From contig JAGOBT010000290.1 in the NCBI GenBank assembly GCA_017999135.1, positions 1-5,032 on the forward strand: DNA of 5,032 nucleotides, written 5' to 3'. Positions within the stretch are counted from its first letter, which is position 1. Every line of letters begins with the position of its first letter. Below are positions 1 to 5,032 of the stretch, one piece after another. Origin of the DNA: Burkholderiaceae bacterium (GTDB lineage: Bacteria; Pseudomonadota; Gammaproteobacteria; Burkholderiales; Burkholderiaceae_C). Both the position numbers and the translations under genes were made by a program. The notes under the pieces were generated by a model. The model worked only from the letters and a program-made list of their open reading frames with translations. It did no database searches and was not told the DNA's origin.

Positions 1-125
1 CCGCCGAACTTCGACGCCAGGATCGTCGTGATCGCCGCCGTCAGCGTCGTCTTGCCGTGGTCCACGTGACCAATCGTGCCCACGTTCACGTGGGGCTTGG
101 TCCGTTCAAACTTGCCTTTTGCCAT
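1..125 (-). CDS. tuf: Elongation factor Tu, N-terminal fragment
   Basis: Only the first 41 codons and two bases of the next are in the window; the gene runs off the left edge. The translation begins [10 protein letters not shown] and contains GHVDHGKT at residues 19-26, the P-loop (G1) motif of the GTP-binding domain of EF-Tu, in its usual place. EF-Tu carries aminoacyl-tRNA to the ribosome as a GTP complex in the cytoplasm. The ATG at 125-123 has a strong GAGGAG Shine-Dalgarno sequence 8 nt upstream. Three tRNA genes precede it on the same strand, and no promoter or terminator is visible in the 53-nt gap after tRNA-Thr, so it is probably co-transcribed with them, as for E. coli tufB. The chromosome may carry a second tuf copy, which is common in this group; that cannot be seen here. 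Confidence 0.97.
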   Translation of the reverse strand, partial: MAKGKFERTKPHVNVGTIGHVDHGKTTLTAAITTILASKFG

Positions 126-133
126 GTTGCGCG

Positions 134-139
134 CTCCTC
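134..139 (-). promoter_or_regulatory. Shine-Dalgarno sequence of tuf
   Basis: On the minus strand this reads GAGGAG and lies 8 nt before the tuf ATG. It is a near-perfect ribosome binding site, as expected for one of the most highly translated proteins in the cell. Confidence 0.85.
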
Positions 140-178
140 GCGATCAAACAGGAATGACTGAAAACGTCGGGAAAGACT

Positions 179-253
179 TGGTGCCCTTGGCGGGAATCGG
201 ACCCGCGACCTCCCCCTTACCAAGGGGGTGCTCTACCACTGAGCCACAAGGGC
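179..253 (-). tRNA. tRNA-Thr (anticodon GGT)
   Basis: A complete 75-nt cloverleaf is visible. The acceptor arms GCCCTTG and CAAGGGC pair perfectly. The D stem is GCTC/GAGC, and the anticodon stem CCCCC/GGGGG encloses the loop TTGGTAA, giving anticodon GGT, which reads ACC and ACU threonine codons. The T stem is GCGGG/CCCGC, the discriminator base is A, and CCA is encoded at 181-179. It is the last tRNA before tuf and corresponds in position to E. coli thrT upstream of tufB. It is probably cut from a polycistronic tRNA-tuf transcript. Confidence 0.97.
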
Positions 254-262
254 ATCGACACA

Positions 263-289
263 GGCCTGGGCTGCCCGCCAACCCAGGCC
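263..289 (-). other. Inverted repeat in the tRNA-Gly to tRNA-Thr spacer
   Basis: Positions 263-270 (ggcctggg) and 282-289 (cccaggcc) are exact reverse complements, able to form an 8-bp GC-rich stem with an 11-nt loop. It begins 9 nt after the 3' side boundary (upstream coordinate 253) of tRNA-Thr, so in the transcript it lies just before that tRNA. No run of U follows it in the transcript, so it is not an intrinsic terminator. It could influence tRNA processing or protect a processing intermediate; that role is inference. Confidence 0.55.
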
Positions 290-335
290 GGTGCCGACAC
301 CGCACCAACTTCTTCTACAACCACCACCCGAACGC

Positions 336-409
336 TGGAGCGGGAAGCGGGAATCGAACCCGCGTCATTAGCTTGGAAGGCTAAGGTTCTACCATTGAAC
401 TACTCCCGC
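336..409 (-). tRNA. tRNA-Gly (anticodon TCC)
   Basis: A complete 74-nt cloverleaf is visible. The acceptor stem GCGGGAG pairs with TTCCCGC, with one G-U pair at its base. The D stem is GTTC/GAAC, and the anticodon stem TTAGC/GCTAA encloses CTTCCAA, giving anticodon TCC, which reads GGA and probably GGG. The variable loop is 4 nt and the T arm is GCGGG-TTCGATT-CCCGC. The discriminator is T, normal for bacterial glycine tRNAs, and CCA is encoded at 338-336. It corresponds in position to E. coli glyT. Confidence 0.97.
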
Positions 410-433
410 GACGTGACGCCATCGGCTGCCATT

Positions 434-476
434 GCTGGCACCCGACCCGTCGCCGGTCTTCCCGCCTGCTGCCAGC
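434..476 (-). other. Weak inverted repeat in the tRNA-Tyr to tRNA-Gly spacer
   Basis: Positions 434-440 (gctggca) and 470-476 (tgccagc) are exact reverse complements, 7 bp with a 29-nt loop. Inside the loop a 4-bp pairing is possible between 444-447 (gacc) and 455-458 (ggtc). The 105-nt spacer (410-514) otherwise shows nothing recognisable. In GC-rich DNA a 7-bp pairing at this distance may be chance. Confidence 0.3.
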
Positions 477-514
477 CAGCGCTCACGCCGGCAACAAGCC
501 ATCAAAATTCGCCT

Positions 515-600
515 TGGTGGAGGAGGCTGGATTCGAACCAGCGTAGGCGTAAGCCAACAGATTTACAGTCTGCCCCCTTTAGCCACTCGGGCACCCCTCC
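515..600 (-). tRNA. tRNA-Tyr (anticodon GTA)
   Basis: A complete 86-nt class II tRNA is visible. The acceptor stem GGAGGGG pairs with CTCCTCC with one G-U pair. The anticodon stem CAGA/TCTG encloses CTGTAAA, giving anticodon GTA, which reads UAC and UAU tyrosine codons. A long variable arm, expected for bacterial tyrosine tRNAs, lies between the anticodon and T stems. The T arm is GCTGG-TTCGAAT-CCAGC, the discriminator is A and CCA is encoded at 517-515. It is the first tRNA after the promoter at 615-644 and corresponds to E. coli tyrU. Confidence 0.97.
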
Positions 601-614
601 GCAGCGAACTCGGG

Positions 615-644
615 ACTATAGCAGAACTGGCGGCCGGAACACAA
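615..644 (-). promoter_or_regulatory. Predicted sigma70 promoter of the tRNA-tuf unit
   Basis: On the minus strand a -10 box TATAGT lies at 620-615 and is preceded by TGC, making an extended -10 element. A TTGTGT -35-like box lies at 644-639 with an 18-nt spacer. Transcription should start near 608-611, about 8-11 nt before the first base of tRNA-Tyr at 600. The stretch just after the -10 reads CCCGAG, a GC-rich discriminator of the kind found at stringently controlled tRNA and rRNA promoters. The position between ung and tRNA-Tyr and the match to consensus both support the call; the start site is not proven. Confidence 0.7.
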
Positions 645-671
645 ATGTCGCGCTGCAGCACTGCCAACGGG

Positions 672-1433
672 TCAGGCCGACCAGTCGATCGGCGGGCTGC
701 CGCGGGCGGCCAGGAAGTCACGTGCCTGGGTGAAGTGGCCGCAGCCGATGAACGGCAACGGGGGCCGACGGGCCGACAGCGGCGACGGATGATTGGCCTG
801 CAGCACCAGATGCCGCCCGCCACCGGCCGCGGCGATCAGCCCGGCCTTGGCCTGGGCAAAGGCGCCCCACAGCAGGTAGACCTTGTCGCCTGGGTCGCTG
901 GCGGTGGCCTGGATCAGCGCATCCGTCAGCGGCTCCCAGCCGCGGCCAGCGTGGGCGGCGGGCTGGGCGTCTTCGACGGTGAGCACGGTGTTGAGCAGCA
1001 GCACGCCCTGGCGCGCCCATCCACCCAGTTGGCCGCTCGGGGGATGTGGCACGCCCAGGCTGCGGGAGATCTCACCGAGGATGTTGCGCAGGCTGGGTGG
1101 CGCCTTCACACCCACCGGCACCGAGAACGCCAGGCCCTCGGCCTGGCCGGCACCGTGGTACGGGTCCTGTCCGAGCAGCACCACCCGCACCGCGGCGCGC
1201 GGCGTCAACGCCAGGGCACGCAGTGGCTCGGCGGGATAGATGCATGCACCCGCCGCCTGCCTGCCGGCCACGAAGGCCTGCAGTCGGCTGCCGTCGGGCG
1301 ACGCCTGCCAGGCCTGCACCAGCGGCGCCCAGTCGGCCGGGGCGCGGGCCAGCACGTCGGCCAGCGGCATGGTCAGCTGGTTGGACGCCGGCTCGGCCGG
1401 GAACAGGGCAGCGGTGCCGCCAGTCACTGTCAT
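672..1433 (-). CDS. ung: Uracil-DNA glycosylase, family 1 (UNG)
   Basis: A 253-residue protein that removes uracil from DNA, the first step of base excision repair, leaving an abasic site. It carries GQDPYH at 88-93, with the water-activating Asp90. LLLNTVLTV lies at 145-153. HPSPLSA lies at 215-221, with the catalytic His215 and the minor-groove intercalating Leu219. The C-terminus ends PIDWSA, like the PIDW end of E. coli Ung. The ATG at 1433 lies 14 nt after the trpC stop but has no visible Shine-Dalgarno sequence. An in-frame ATG at 1370 (MPLADVLARA) would give 232 residues, close to the 229 of E. coli, but also lacks one, so the start is uncertain. It looks like the last gene of the trp operon. 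No in-frame damage is seen. Confidence 0.95.
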   Translation of the reverse strand: MTVTGGTAALFPAEPASNQLTMPLADVLARAPADWAPLVQAWQASPDGSRLQAFVAGRQAAGACIYPAEPLRALALTPRAAVRVVLLGQDPYHGAGQAEGLAFSVPVGVKAPPSLRNILGEISRSLGVPHPPSGQLGGWARQGVLLLNTVLTVEDAQPAAHAGRGWEPLTDALIQATASDPGDKVYLLWGAFAQAKAGLIAAAGGGRHLVLQANHPSPLSARRPPLPFIGCGHFTQARDFLAARGSPPIDWSA

Positions 1434-1447
1434 GCCCAAGGCGGCAG

Positions 1448-2236
1448 TCAGCCGAACACCGCCGCCAGCGCGGCGCCGGGGTCGTCGGCGCGCATGAAGG
1501 TTTCGCCGACCAGGAAGGCCTGCACGTGAGCGGCACGCATGCGCTGCACATCGGCACGGCCACCGATGCCCGATTCGGTGACCAGCAACCGGTCGGCCGG
1601 CACGCGCGGCAACAGGCCCAGCGTGGTGTCCAGCGTCACGGCGAAGGTCTTGAGGTTGCGGTTGTTGATGCCCAGAAGCGGGGTCTTCAGGCGCAGCGCG
1701 CGGTCGAGTTCGTCGCCATCGTGCACCTCGACCAGCACATCCAGGCCCAGTTCCAGCGCGCAGGCCTCCAGGTCGGCCATCTGCGCGTCCGACAGACAGG
1801 CGGCAATCAGCAGGATGCAATCGGCACCCATGGCCCGGGCTTCCAGCACCTGGTAGGGGTCGACCATGAAATCCTTGCGCAGCACCGGCAGCGGGCAGGC
1901 GGCGCGGGCCTGGCGCAGGAAGTCGGCATGGCCCTGGAAGAACTGTTCATCGGTCAGCACGCTCAGGCAGGCCGCGCCATGGCGGGCATAGCTGGCGGCG
2001 ATGTCGGCGGGCACGAAGTGTTCGCGGATCACGCCCTTGCTGGGGCTGGCCTTCTTGATCTCGGCGATCACCGCCGGCTGGCCGGCCGCCACCTTGGCGC
2101 GCAGCGCCGCGGCAAAGCCACGCGGTGCGGCTTGTTCTGCCGCCTGCTGCCGCAGCGCCGCCTCACCCACGCGGGCGCGGGCGGCCGCCACTTCCTGCCA
2201 TTTGACGGCGACGATCTGGTCGAGGATGTTGCTCAT
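1448..2236 (-). CDS. trpC: Indole-3-glycerol phosphate synthase
   Basis: A 262-residue (beta/alpha)8 barrel enzyme that closes the ring of carboxyphenylaminodeoxyribulose phosphate with loss of CO2 and water, giving indole-3-glycerol phosphate. Family motifs occur in order: [11 protein letters not shown] at 58-68 (Glu59, Lys61), RKDF at 120-123 (Lys121), LVEVHD at 168-173 (Glu170), INNRNL at 190-195, ESG at 221-223, and FLVGE at 241-245. The protein is monofunctional; the fused TrpF domain of E. coli TrpC is absent, as is usual outside the enterics. Its ATG overlaps the trpD stop in an ATGA arrangement and it has no good Shine-Dalgarno sequence, so translation is probably coupled to trpD. The length is normal and the gene is intact. 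Confidence 0.98.
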   Translation of the reverse strand: MSNILDQIVAVKWQEVAAARARVGEAALRQQAAEQAAPRGFAAALRAKVAAGQPAVIAEIKKASPSKGVIREHFVPADIAASYARHGAACLSVLTDEQFFQGHADFLRQARAACPLPVLRKDFMVDPYQVLEARAMGADCILLIAACLSDAQMADLEACALELGLDVLVEVHDGDELDRALRLKTPLLGINNRNLKTFAVTLDTTLGLLPRVPADRLLVTESGIGGRADVQRMRAAHVQAFLVGETFMRADDPGAALAAVFG

Positions 2237-3267
2237 GACGTGGCCAACGCCTTGCTGCGGTCGACGAAGTGGTGCAGCCGCGCCAGCGCCTGGCCGGATT
2301 CCAGCGCGTGGCGCGCCAGCGCCACGCCGTCGACCATGGTGGCGGCCACGTTGGCGGCGTACAGCGCCACGCCGGCGTTCAGGATCACGATGTCGCGCGC
2401 CGGGCCGGGCTCGTTGCTCAGCACCGCCAGCAGCAGCGCCTTGCTCTGCGCCACTGTCTCCACCTTCAGCGACCGGCCGCTGGCCATGGTCAGGCCGAAG
2501 TCCTCCGGGTGGATCTCGTACTCGCGGATGCCGCCGTCCTTGTATTCACCCACCATCGTGGCCGCACCCAGCGACACCTCGTCCATGCCGTCACGCCCGT
2601 ACACCACCACCGCATGCTCGGCGCCCAGGCGCTGCAGCGCACGCACCTGGATGCCCACCAGATCAGGGTGGAACACGCCCATCAGGATGTTGGGCGCGTC
2701 GGCCGGGTTGGTCAGCGGGCCCAGGATGTTGAAGATGGTGCGCACGCCCAGCTCACGCCGCACCGGGCCGACGTTCTTCATCGCCGGATGGTGGTTGGGC
2801 GCGAACATGAAGCCGATGCCGGTGTCGGCAATGCAACGGGCGATGGCCTGCGGCTGCAGCGTCATCGGCACGCCCAGCGCTTCCAGCACGTCGGCGCTGC
2901 CGCTCTTGCTGCTGACGCTGCGGTTGCCGTGCTTGCTGACCCGCGCGCCGGCCGCTGCGGCGACGAACATGCTGCAGGTGCTGATGTTGAAGGTGTGCGA
3001 GCCGTCGCCCCCGGTGCCGACGATGTCGACCAGATGCGTGCGGTCGGCCACGTCGACCTTGGTGGAGAACTCGCGCATCACCTGCGCTGCGGCGGTGATC
3101 TCGCCGATGGTCTCCTTCTTGACGCGCAGGCCGGTCAGCAGCGCGGCCATCATCACCGGCGACATCTCGCCACCCATGATGCGGCGCATCAGGGCCAGCA
3201 TCTCGTCGTGGAAGATCTCGCGGTGCTCGATGGCGCGCGTCAGGGCTTCGGTGTCGGTGATGGGCAT
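2233..3267 (-). CDS. trpD: Anthranilate phosphoribosyltransferase
   Basis: A 344-residue enzyme that transfers phosphoribose from PRPP to anthranilate, the second committed step of tryptophan synthesis. It shows an N-terminal helical region, then GTGGD at 84-88 and NIST at 94-97 for PRPP binding. [21 protein letters not shown] (the family's most conserved stretch) starts at 112. An anthranilate-site region follows around 159-178 ([16 protein letters not shown]), and Asp229-Glu230 are the metal-binding pair. I chose the ATG at 3267 because GAGG sits 8 nt upstream and the protein then begins [10 protein letters not shown]. The frame could open 7 codons earlier at a TTG (3288), which has no ribosome binding site. 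It is a free-standing TrpD, not fused to TrpG as in E. coli. Its stop overlaps the trpC start by 4 nt. Confidence 0.98.
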   Translation of the reverse strand: MPITDTEALTRAIEHREIFHDEMLALMRRIMGGEMSPVMMAALLTGLRVKKETIGEITAAAQVMREFSTKVDVADRTHLVDIVGTGGDGSHTFNISTCSMFVAAAAGARVSKHGNRSVSSKSGSADVLEALGVPMTLQPQAIARCIADTGIGFMFAPNHHPAMKNVGPVRRELGVRTIFNILGPLTNPADAPNILMGVFHPDLVGIQVRALQRLGAEHAVVVYGRDGMDEVSLGAATMVGEYKDGGIREYEIHPEDFGLTMASGRSLKVETVAQSKALLLAVLSNEPGPARDIVILNAGVALYAANVAATMVDGVALARHALESGQALARLHHFVDRSKALATS

Positions 3268-3275
3268 GGGGTCAA

Positions 3276-3279
3276 CCTC
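3276..3279 (-). promoter_or_regulatory. Shine-Dalgarno sequence of trpD
   Basis: GAGG on the minus strand, 8 nt before the ATG at 3267. It lies in the 24-nt gap after the aldolase gene and decides the trpD start in favour of ATG 3267 over the upstream in-frame TTG at 3288. Confidence 0.7.
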
Positions 3280-3291
3280 GGTGTTCAACGA

Positions 3292-4326
3292 TCACTGCAG
3301 GGCGCCGCGCAGCACCTGCACGGCCTGGTCGATCTGGGCGCTGGTCACATCCAGGTGAGTGACCAGGCGCAGCCGCTGGCCACCGGTCAGCAGCACGCCG
3401 AGGTCCGCCGCCCGGCGCACAGTGGCCGCGCCGTCGATGGAGGGTGCCAGATCGAGAAAAACGATGTTGGTGTCGGGCGCCACCACCGCCACGCCGGGCA
3501 GGCCGGCCAGGCCCTCGGCCAGGCGGCGGGCGTTCGCGTGGTCGTCGGCCAGACGGTCGACATGGTGGGTGAGTGCATGGTCGGCCGCGGCGGCCAGCAC
3601 GCCGGCCTGGCGCAGGCCGCCGCCCAGCATCTTGCGGTGGCGGCGGGCATGGTGAATCAGGTCGGCAGTGCCGACCAGGGCCGAGCCCACCGGCGCGCCC
3701 AGGCCCTTGCTGAAGCACACCGACACGCTGTCGTACAGGCCGGCAATGGCGCGGGCCGCGGCCATCGCATCTCCGCCATGCTGCGCCCCACTGGCCACCG
3801 CGGCGTTGAACAACCGGGCGCCATCCAGGTGGGTGGCCAGGCCGTGCTGCCGGGCCAGCGCCGTGGCGGCCTGCTGCCAGTCCAGCGGCATCACCCGGCC
3901 GCCGAAGGTGTTCTCCAGCGCCAGCAGCCGGGTGCGGGCGAAGTGCATGTCGTCGGGCTTGATGGCCGCAGCGATGTCGGCCAGCGCCAGCGTGCCGTCG
4001 GCCTGGTGGGCGATGGGCTGCGGCTGGATGCTGCCCAGCACTGCCGCGCCGCCGCCTTCGTACTTGTAGGTGTGGGCATGCTGGCCGACGAGGTATTCGT
4101 CGCCCCGGCCGCAATGCGCCATCAGCGCGCACAGGTTGCTCTGCGTGCCGCTGGGCATGAACAGCGCGGCCTGCTTGCCCAGCAGCGCGGCGATGCGGTC
4201 CTGCAGCGCGTTGACGGCCGGGTCGTCACCGAAGACATCGTCGCCGACCTCGGCCGCGGCCATCGCGGCGCGCATGGCCAGCGTGGGACGCGTGACGGTG
4301 TCGCTGCGCAGGTCGATCACAGCCAT
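3292..4326 (-). CDS. ltaE: Low-specificity L-threonine aldolase
   Basis: A 344-residue pyridoxal-phosphate enzyme of the beta-eliminating lyase (fold type I) family. It splits L-threonine or L-allo-threonine into glycine and acetaldehyde. From memory it resembles E. coli LtaE over its length: IDLRSDTVTRP at 4-14, GDDVFGDDP at 28-36, GQHAHTY at 81-87 (His85), GSIQPQPI at 98-105, LDGAR at 167-171, CFSKGLGAPVGS at 204-215 with the PLP Schiff-base Lys207, and RLVTHLDV at 320-327. The ATG at 4326 has AGGAG 7 nt upstream. It lies between trpG (16 nt) and trpD (24 nt), so it appears to be transcribed with the trp genes although it has no step in the pathway. Codon use and GC content look like its neighbours, so there is no sign of recent transfer. 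Substrate stereospecificity cannot be read from sequence alone. Confidence 0.94.
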   Translation of the reverse strand: MAVIDLRSDTVTRPTLAMRAAMAAAEVGDDVFGDDPAVNALQDRIAALLGKQAALFMPSGTQSNLCALMAHCGRGDEYLVGQHAHTYKYEGGGAAVLGSIQPQPIAHQADGTLALADIAAAIKPDDMHFARTRLLALENTFGGRVMPLDWQQAATALARQHGLATHLDGARLFNAAVASGAQHGGDAMAAARAIAGLYDSVSVCFSKGLGAPVGSALVGTADLIHHARRHRKMLGGGLRQAGVLAAAADHALTHHVDRLADDHANARRLAEGLAGLPGVAVVAPDTNIVFLDLAPSIDGAATVRRAADLGVLLTGGQRLRLVTHLDVTSAQIDQAVQVLRGALQ

Positions 4327-4333
4327 GGGGCGA

Positions 4334-4338
4334 CTCCT
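4334..4338 (-). promoter_or_regulatory. Shine-Dalgarno sequence of the threonine aldolase gene
   Basis: AGGAG on the minus strand, 7 nt before the ATG at 4326, inside the 16-nt gap after the trpG stop. It indicates independent ribosome loading on this gene within the operon. Confidence 0.75.
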
Positions 4339-4342
4339 GGGC

Positions 4343-4927
4343 TCAGCGCCCGAGGTTCAGAAAGTTGCGCAGCATCGCATGCCCATGCTCCGACAGGATC
4401 GACTCCGGATGGAACTGCACGCCTTCCAGCGGCGTGTCGGTGCCGGCCAGGTCGCGGTGGCGCACGCCCATGATCTCGCCGTCTTCGCTGGTGCTGGTGA
4501 CGACCAGTTCCGGCGGGCAGGTGGCGCGCTCGATCACCAACGAGTGGTAGCGGATCACGCTGAACTCCCTGGGCAGGCCGAGGTACACGCCCTGCTGGTC
4601 GGTGGTCAGCGTGCTGGCCTTGCCGTGCATCTGCTGCTGGGCACGGACGATCTTGCCGCCCAGCGCCGCGCCGATGCTCTGGTGCCCCAGGCACACACCC
4701 AGGATGGGCAGCTTGCCGACCAGTTCACGCACGGCCGGCACGCACACGCCCGCCTCGGCCGGCGAGCAGGGGCCGGGCGACAGCACCAGGTGGCTGGGCT
4801 TCAGCGCCGCAATCTCCGCCGGCGTGATCGCGTCGTTGCGGATCACCTTGACGTCCTGGCCCAGTTCACCGAAGTACTGCACCAGGTTGAAGGTGAAGCT
4901 GTCGTAGTTGTCGATCATGAGCAACAT
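4343..4927 (-). CDS. trpG: Anthranilate synthase component II, glutamine amidotransferase
   Basis: A 194-residue class I glutamine amidotransferase that supplies ammonia to TrpE for making anthranilate from chorismate. It begins MLLMIDNYDSFTFN and has the oxyanion-strand motif LSPGPCSP at 49-56. GVCLGHQ at 77-83 holds the nucleophile Cys79. HSL lies at 128-130, and QFHPES at 171-176 carries His173 and Glu175, which complete the catalytic triad. The family can also serve p-aminobenzoate synthase (PabA), but the trpE end directly upstream makes trpG the main role; dual use is possible. The start at 4927 is favoured over the ATG at 4918 because GAGGAGG ends 9 nt before it. The gene begins 1 nt after the trpE stop, which suggests coupled, equimolar synthesis of the two subunits. 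The length is typical and the gene is intact. Confidence 0.97.
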   Translation of the reverse strand: MLLMIDNYDSFTFNLVQYFGELGQDVKVIRNDAITPAEIAALKPSHLVLSPGPCSPAEAGVCVPAVRELVGKLPILGVCLGHQSIGAALGGKIVRAQQQMHGKASTLTTDQQGVYLGLPREFSVIRYHSLVIERATCPPELVVTSTSEDGEIMGVRHRDLAGTDTPLEGVQFHPESILSEHGHAMLRNFLNLGR

Positions 4928-4928
4928 G

Positions 4929-5032
4929 TCAGAAGCCCTCCTCGACCAGCTCGGCAGCGCGGATCAAGGCCCGCGCCTTGTGCTCGGTTTCCTTCCACTC
5001 CATCTCGGGCACGCTGTCGGCCACCACGCCGG
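4929..5032 (-). CDS. trpE: Anthranilate synthase component I, C-terminal fragment
   Basis: Only the last 33 codons and the TGA stop (4931-4929) are inside the window; the rest lies beyond the right edge. The fragment reads [20 protein letters not shown] and then about 13 further residues ending EEGF. The start matches the conserved GIVADS-type end of chorismate-utilising enzymes, where the last helices follow the active site. TrpE converts chorismate and ammonia to anthranilate and is normally the feedback-inhibited subunit, but the tryptophan-binding region is not in view. The ORF was found by reading the frame off the window edge. With trpG 1 nt downstream, trpE is preferred over pabB or another chorismate enzyme. 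Confidence 0.9.
   Translation of the reverse strand, partial: GVVADSVPEMEWKETEHKARALIRAAELVEEGF
4937..4943 (-). promoter_or_regulatory. Shine-Dalgarno sequence of trpG, inside the end of trpE
   Basis: GAGGAGG on the minus strand, 9 nt before the trpG ATG at 4927. It lies within the last codons of trpE (encoding Glu-Glu-Gly). Ribosomes finishing trpE would pass directly over it, in keeping with coupled translation of the two subunits. Confidence 0.8.

Noticed and set aside
670..682. Small hairpin ggtc/gacc at the ung stop codon as a terminator
   Set aside because: Only 4 bp with a 5-nt loop and no following U tract on the minus-strand transcript.
76..733. Plus-strand open frames across the tRNA region
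   Set aside because: They read through three perfect tRNA cloverleafs and the tuf start on the other strand, and have no ribosome binding site or recognisable product.
1434..1820. Upstream extension of the ung frame to give a 382-residue protein
   Set aside because: The extra N-terminal residues overlap trpC in another frame and are Arg-rich nonsense. The UNG fold is complete from 1433 or 1370.
3268..3288. TTG at 3288 as the trpD start
   Set aside because: There is no ribosome binding site before it, whereas the ATG at 3267 has GAGG at 8 nt and gives an N-terminus typical of the family.
1046..3358. Very long plus-strand open frame of about 770 codons
   Set aside because: It lies opposite ung, trpC and trpD, which have complete family motifs. 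The translation is low-complexity, rich in Arg, Ala and Pro, and matches no family I recognise. It is a GC-rich codon-position artefact.
2269..4473. Second long plus-strand open frame of about 734 codons
   Set aside because: It mirrors trpD, the aldolase gene and part of trpG. Its composition is rich in His, Gln, Gly and Ala without domains, as expected for the complement of a GC-rich gene.
1..5032. CRISPR arrays, insertion sequences, phage genes, attachment sites or a trp leader/attenuator
   Set aside because: No regularly spaced repeats, transposase motifs or direct repeats at the 3' ends of the tRNAs were seen. Any trp leader would lie upstream of trpE, outside the window.

Overview
The window is chromosomal DNA from a high-GC proteobacterium, most likely a betaproteobacterium of the order Burkholderiales. 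Three things point there: the EF-Tu N-terminus (starting [10 protein letters not shown]), the run of tRNA-Tyr, tRNA-Gly and tRNA-Thr into tuf, and a split trp operon followed by ung. The order is inferred from gene order and protein flavour, not from a database search. Every gene I can support lies on the minus strand, so biological reading order runs from high to low coordinates.

Region 1 (5032 down to 672) is the anthranilate part of the tryptophan pathway. It holds the last 33 codons of trpE, then trpG, a low-specificity L-threonine aldolase gene (ltaE type), trpD, trpC and ung. The genes are packed like an operon. Stop-to-start spacing is 1 nt (trpE-trpG), 16 nt (trpG-ltaE), 24 nt (ltaE-trpD), a 4-nt ATGA overlap (trpD-trpC) and 14 nt (trpC-ung). 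TrpE and TrpG make anthranilate from chorismate and glutamine, TrpD adds phosphoribose, and TrpC closes the indole ring. The aldolase (threonine to glycine plus acetaldehyde) and uracil-DNA glycosylase are not tryptophan enzymes but appear to share the transcript.

Region 2 (about 671 to 601) is a short gap with a convincing sigma70-type promoter (extended -10) pointing toward the tRNAs. I see no intrinsic terminator between ung and this promoter.

Region 3 (600 down to 1) is the stable-RNA and translation unit: tRNA-Tyr(GTA), tRNA-Gly(TCC), tRNA-Thr(GGT) and the first 41 codons of tuf. All three tRNAs have complete cloverleafs and encoded CCA ends. This matches the tyrU-glyT-thrT-tufB order of E. 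coli without the leading thrU. The spacers between the tRNAs contain inverted repeats, one a perfect 8-bp stem.

I found no mobile element, CRISPR array, phage gene or undescribed system. The window is an ordinary, intact housekeeping region. The most unusual point is the threonine aldolase gene inserted between trpG and trpD. Long open frames on the plus strand are mirror images of the GC-rich minus-strand genes.
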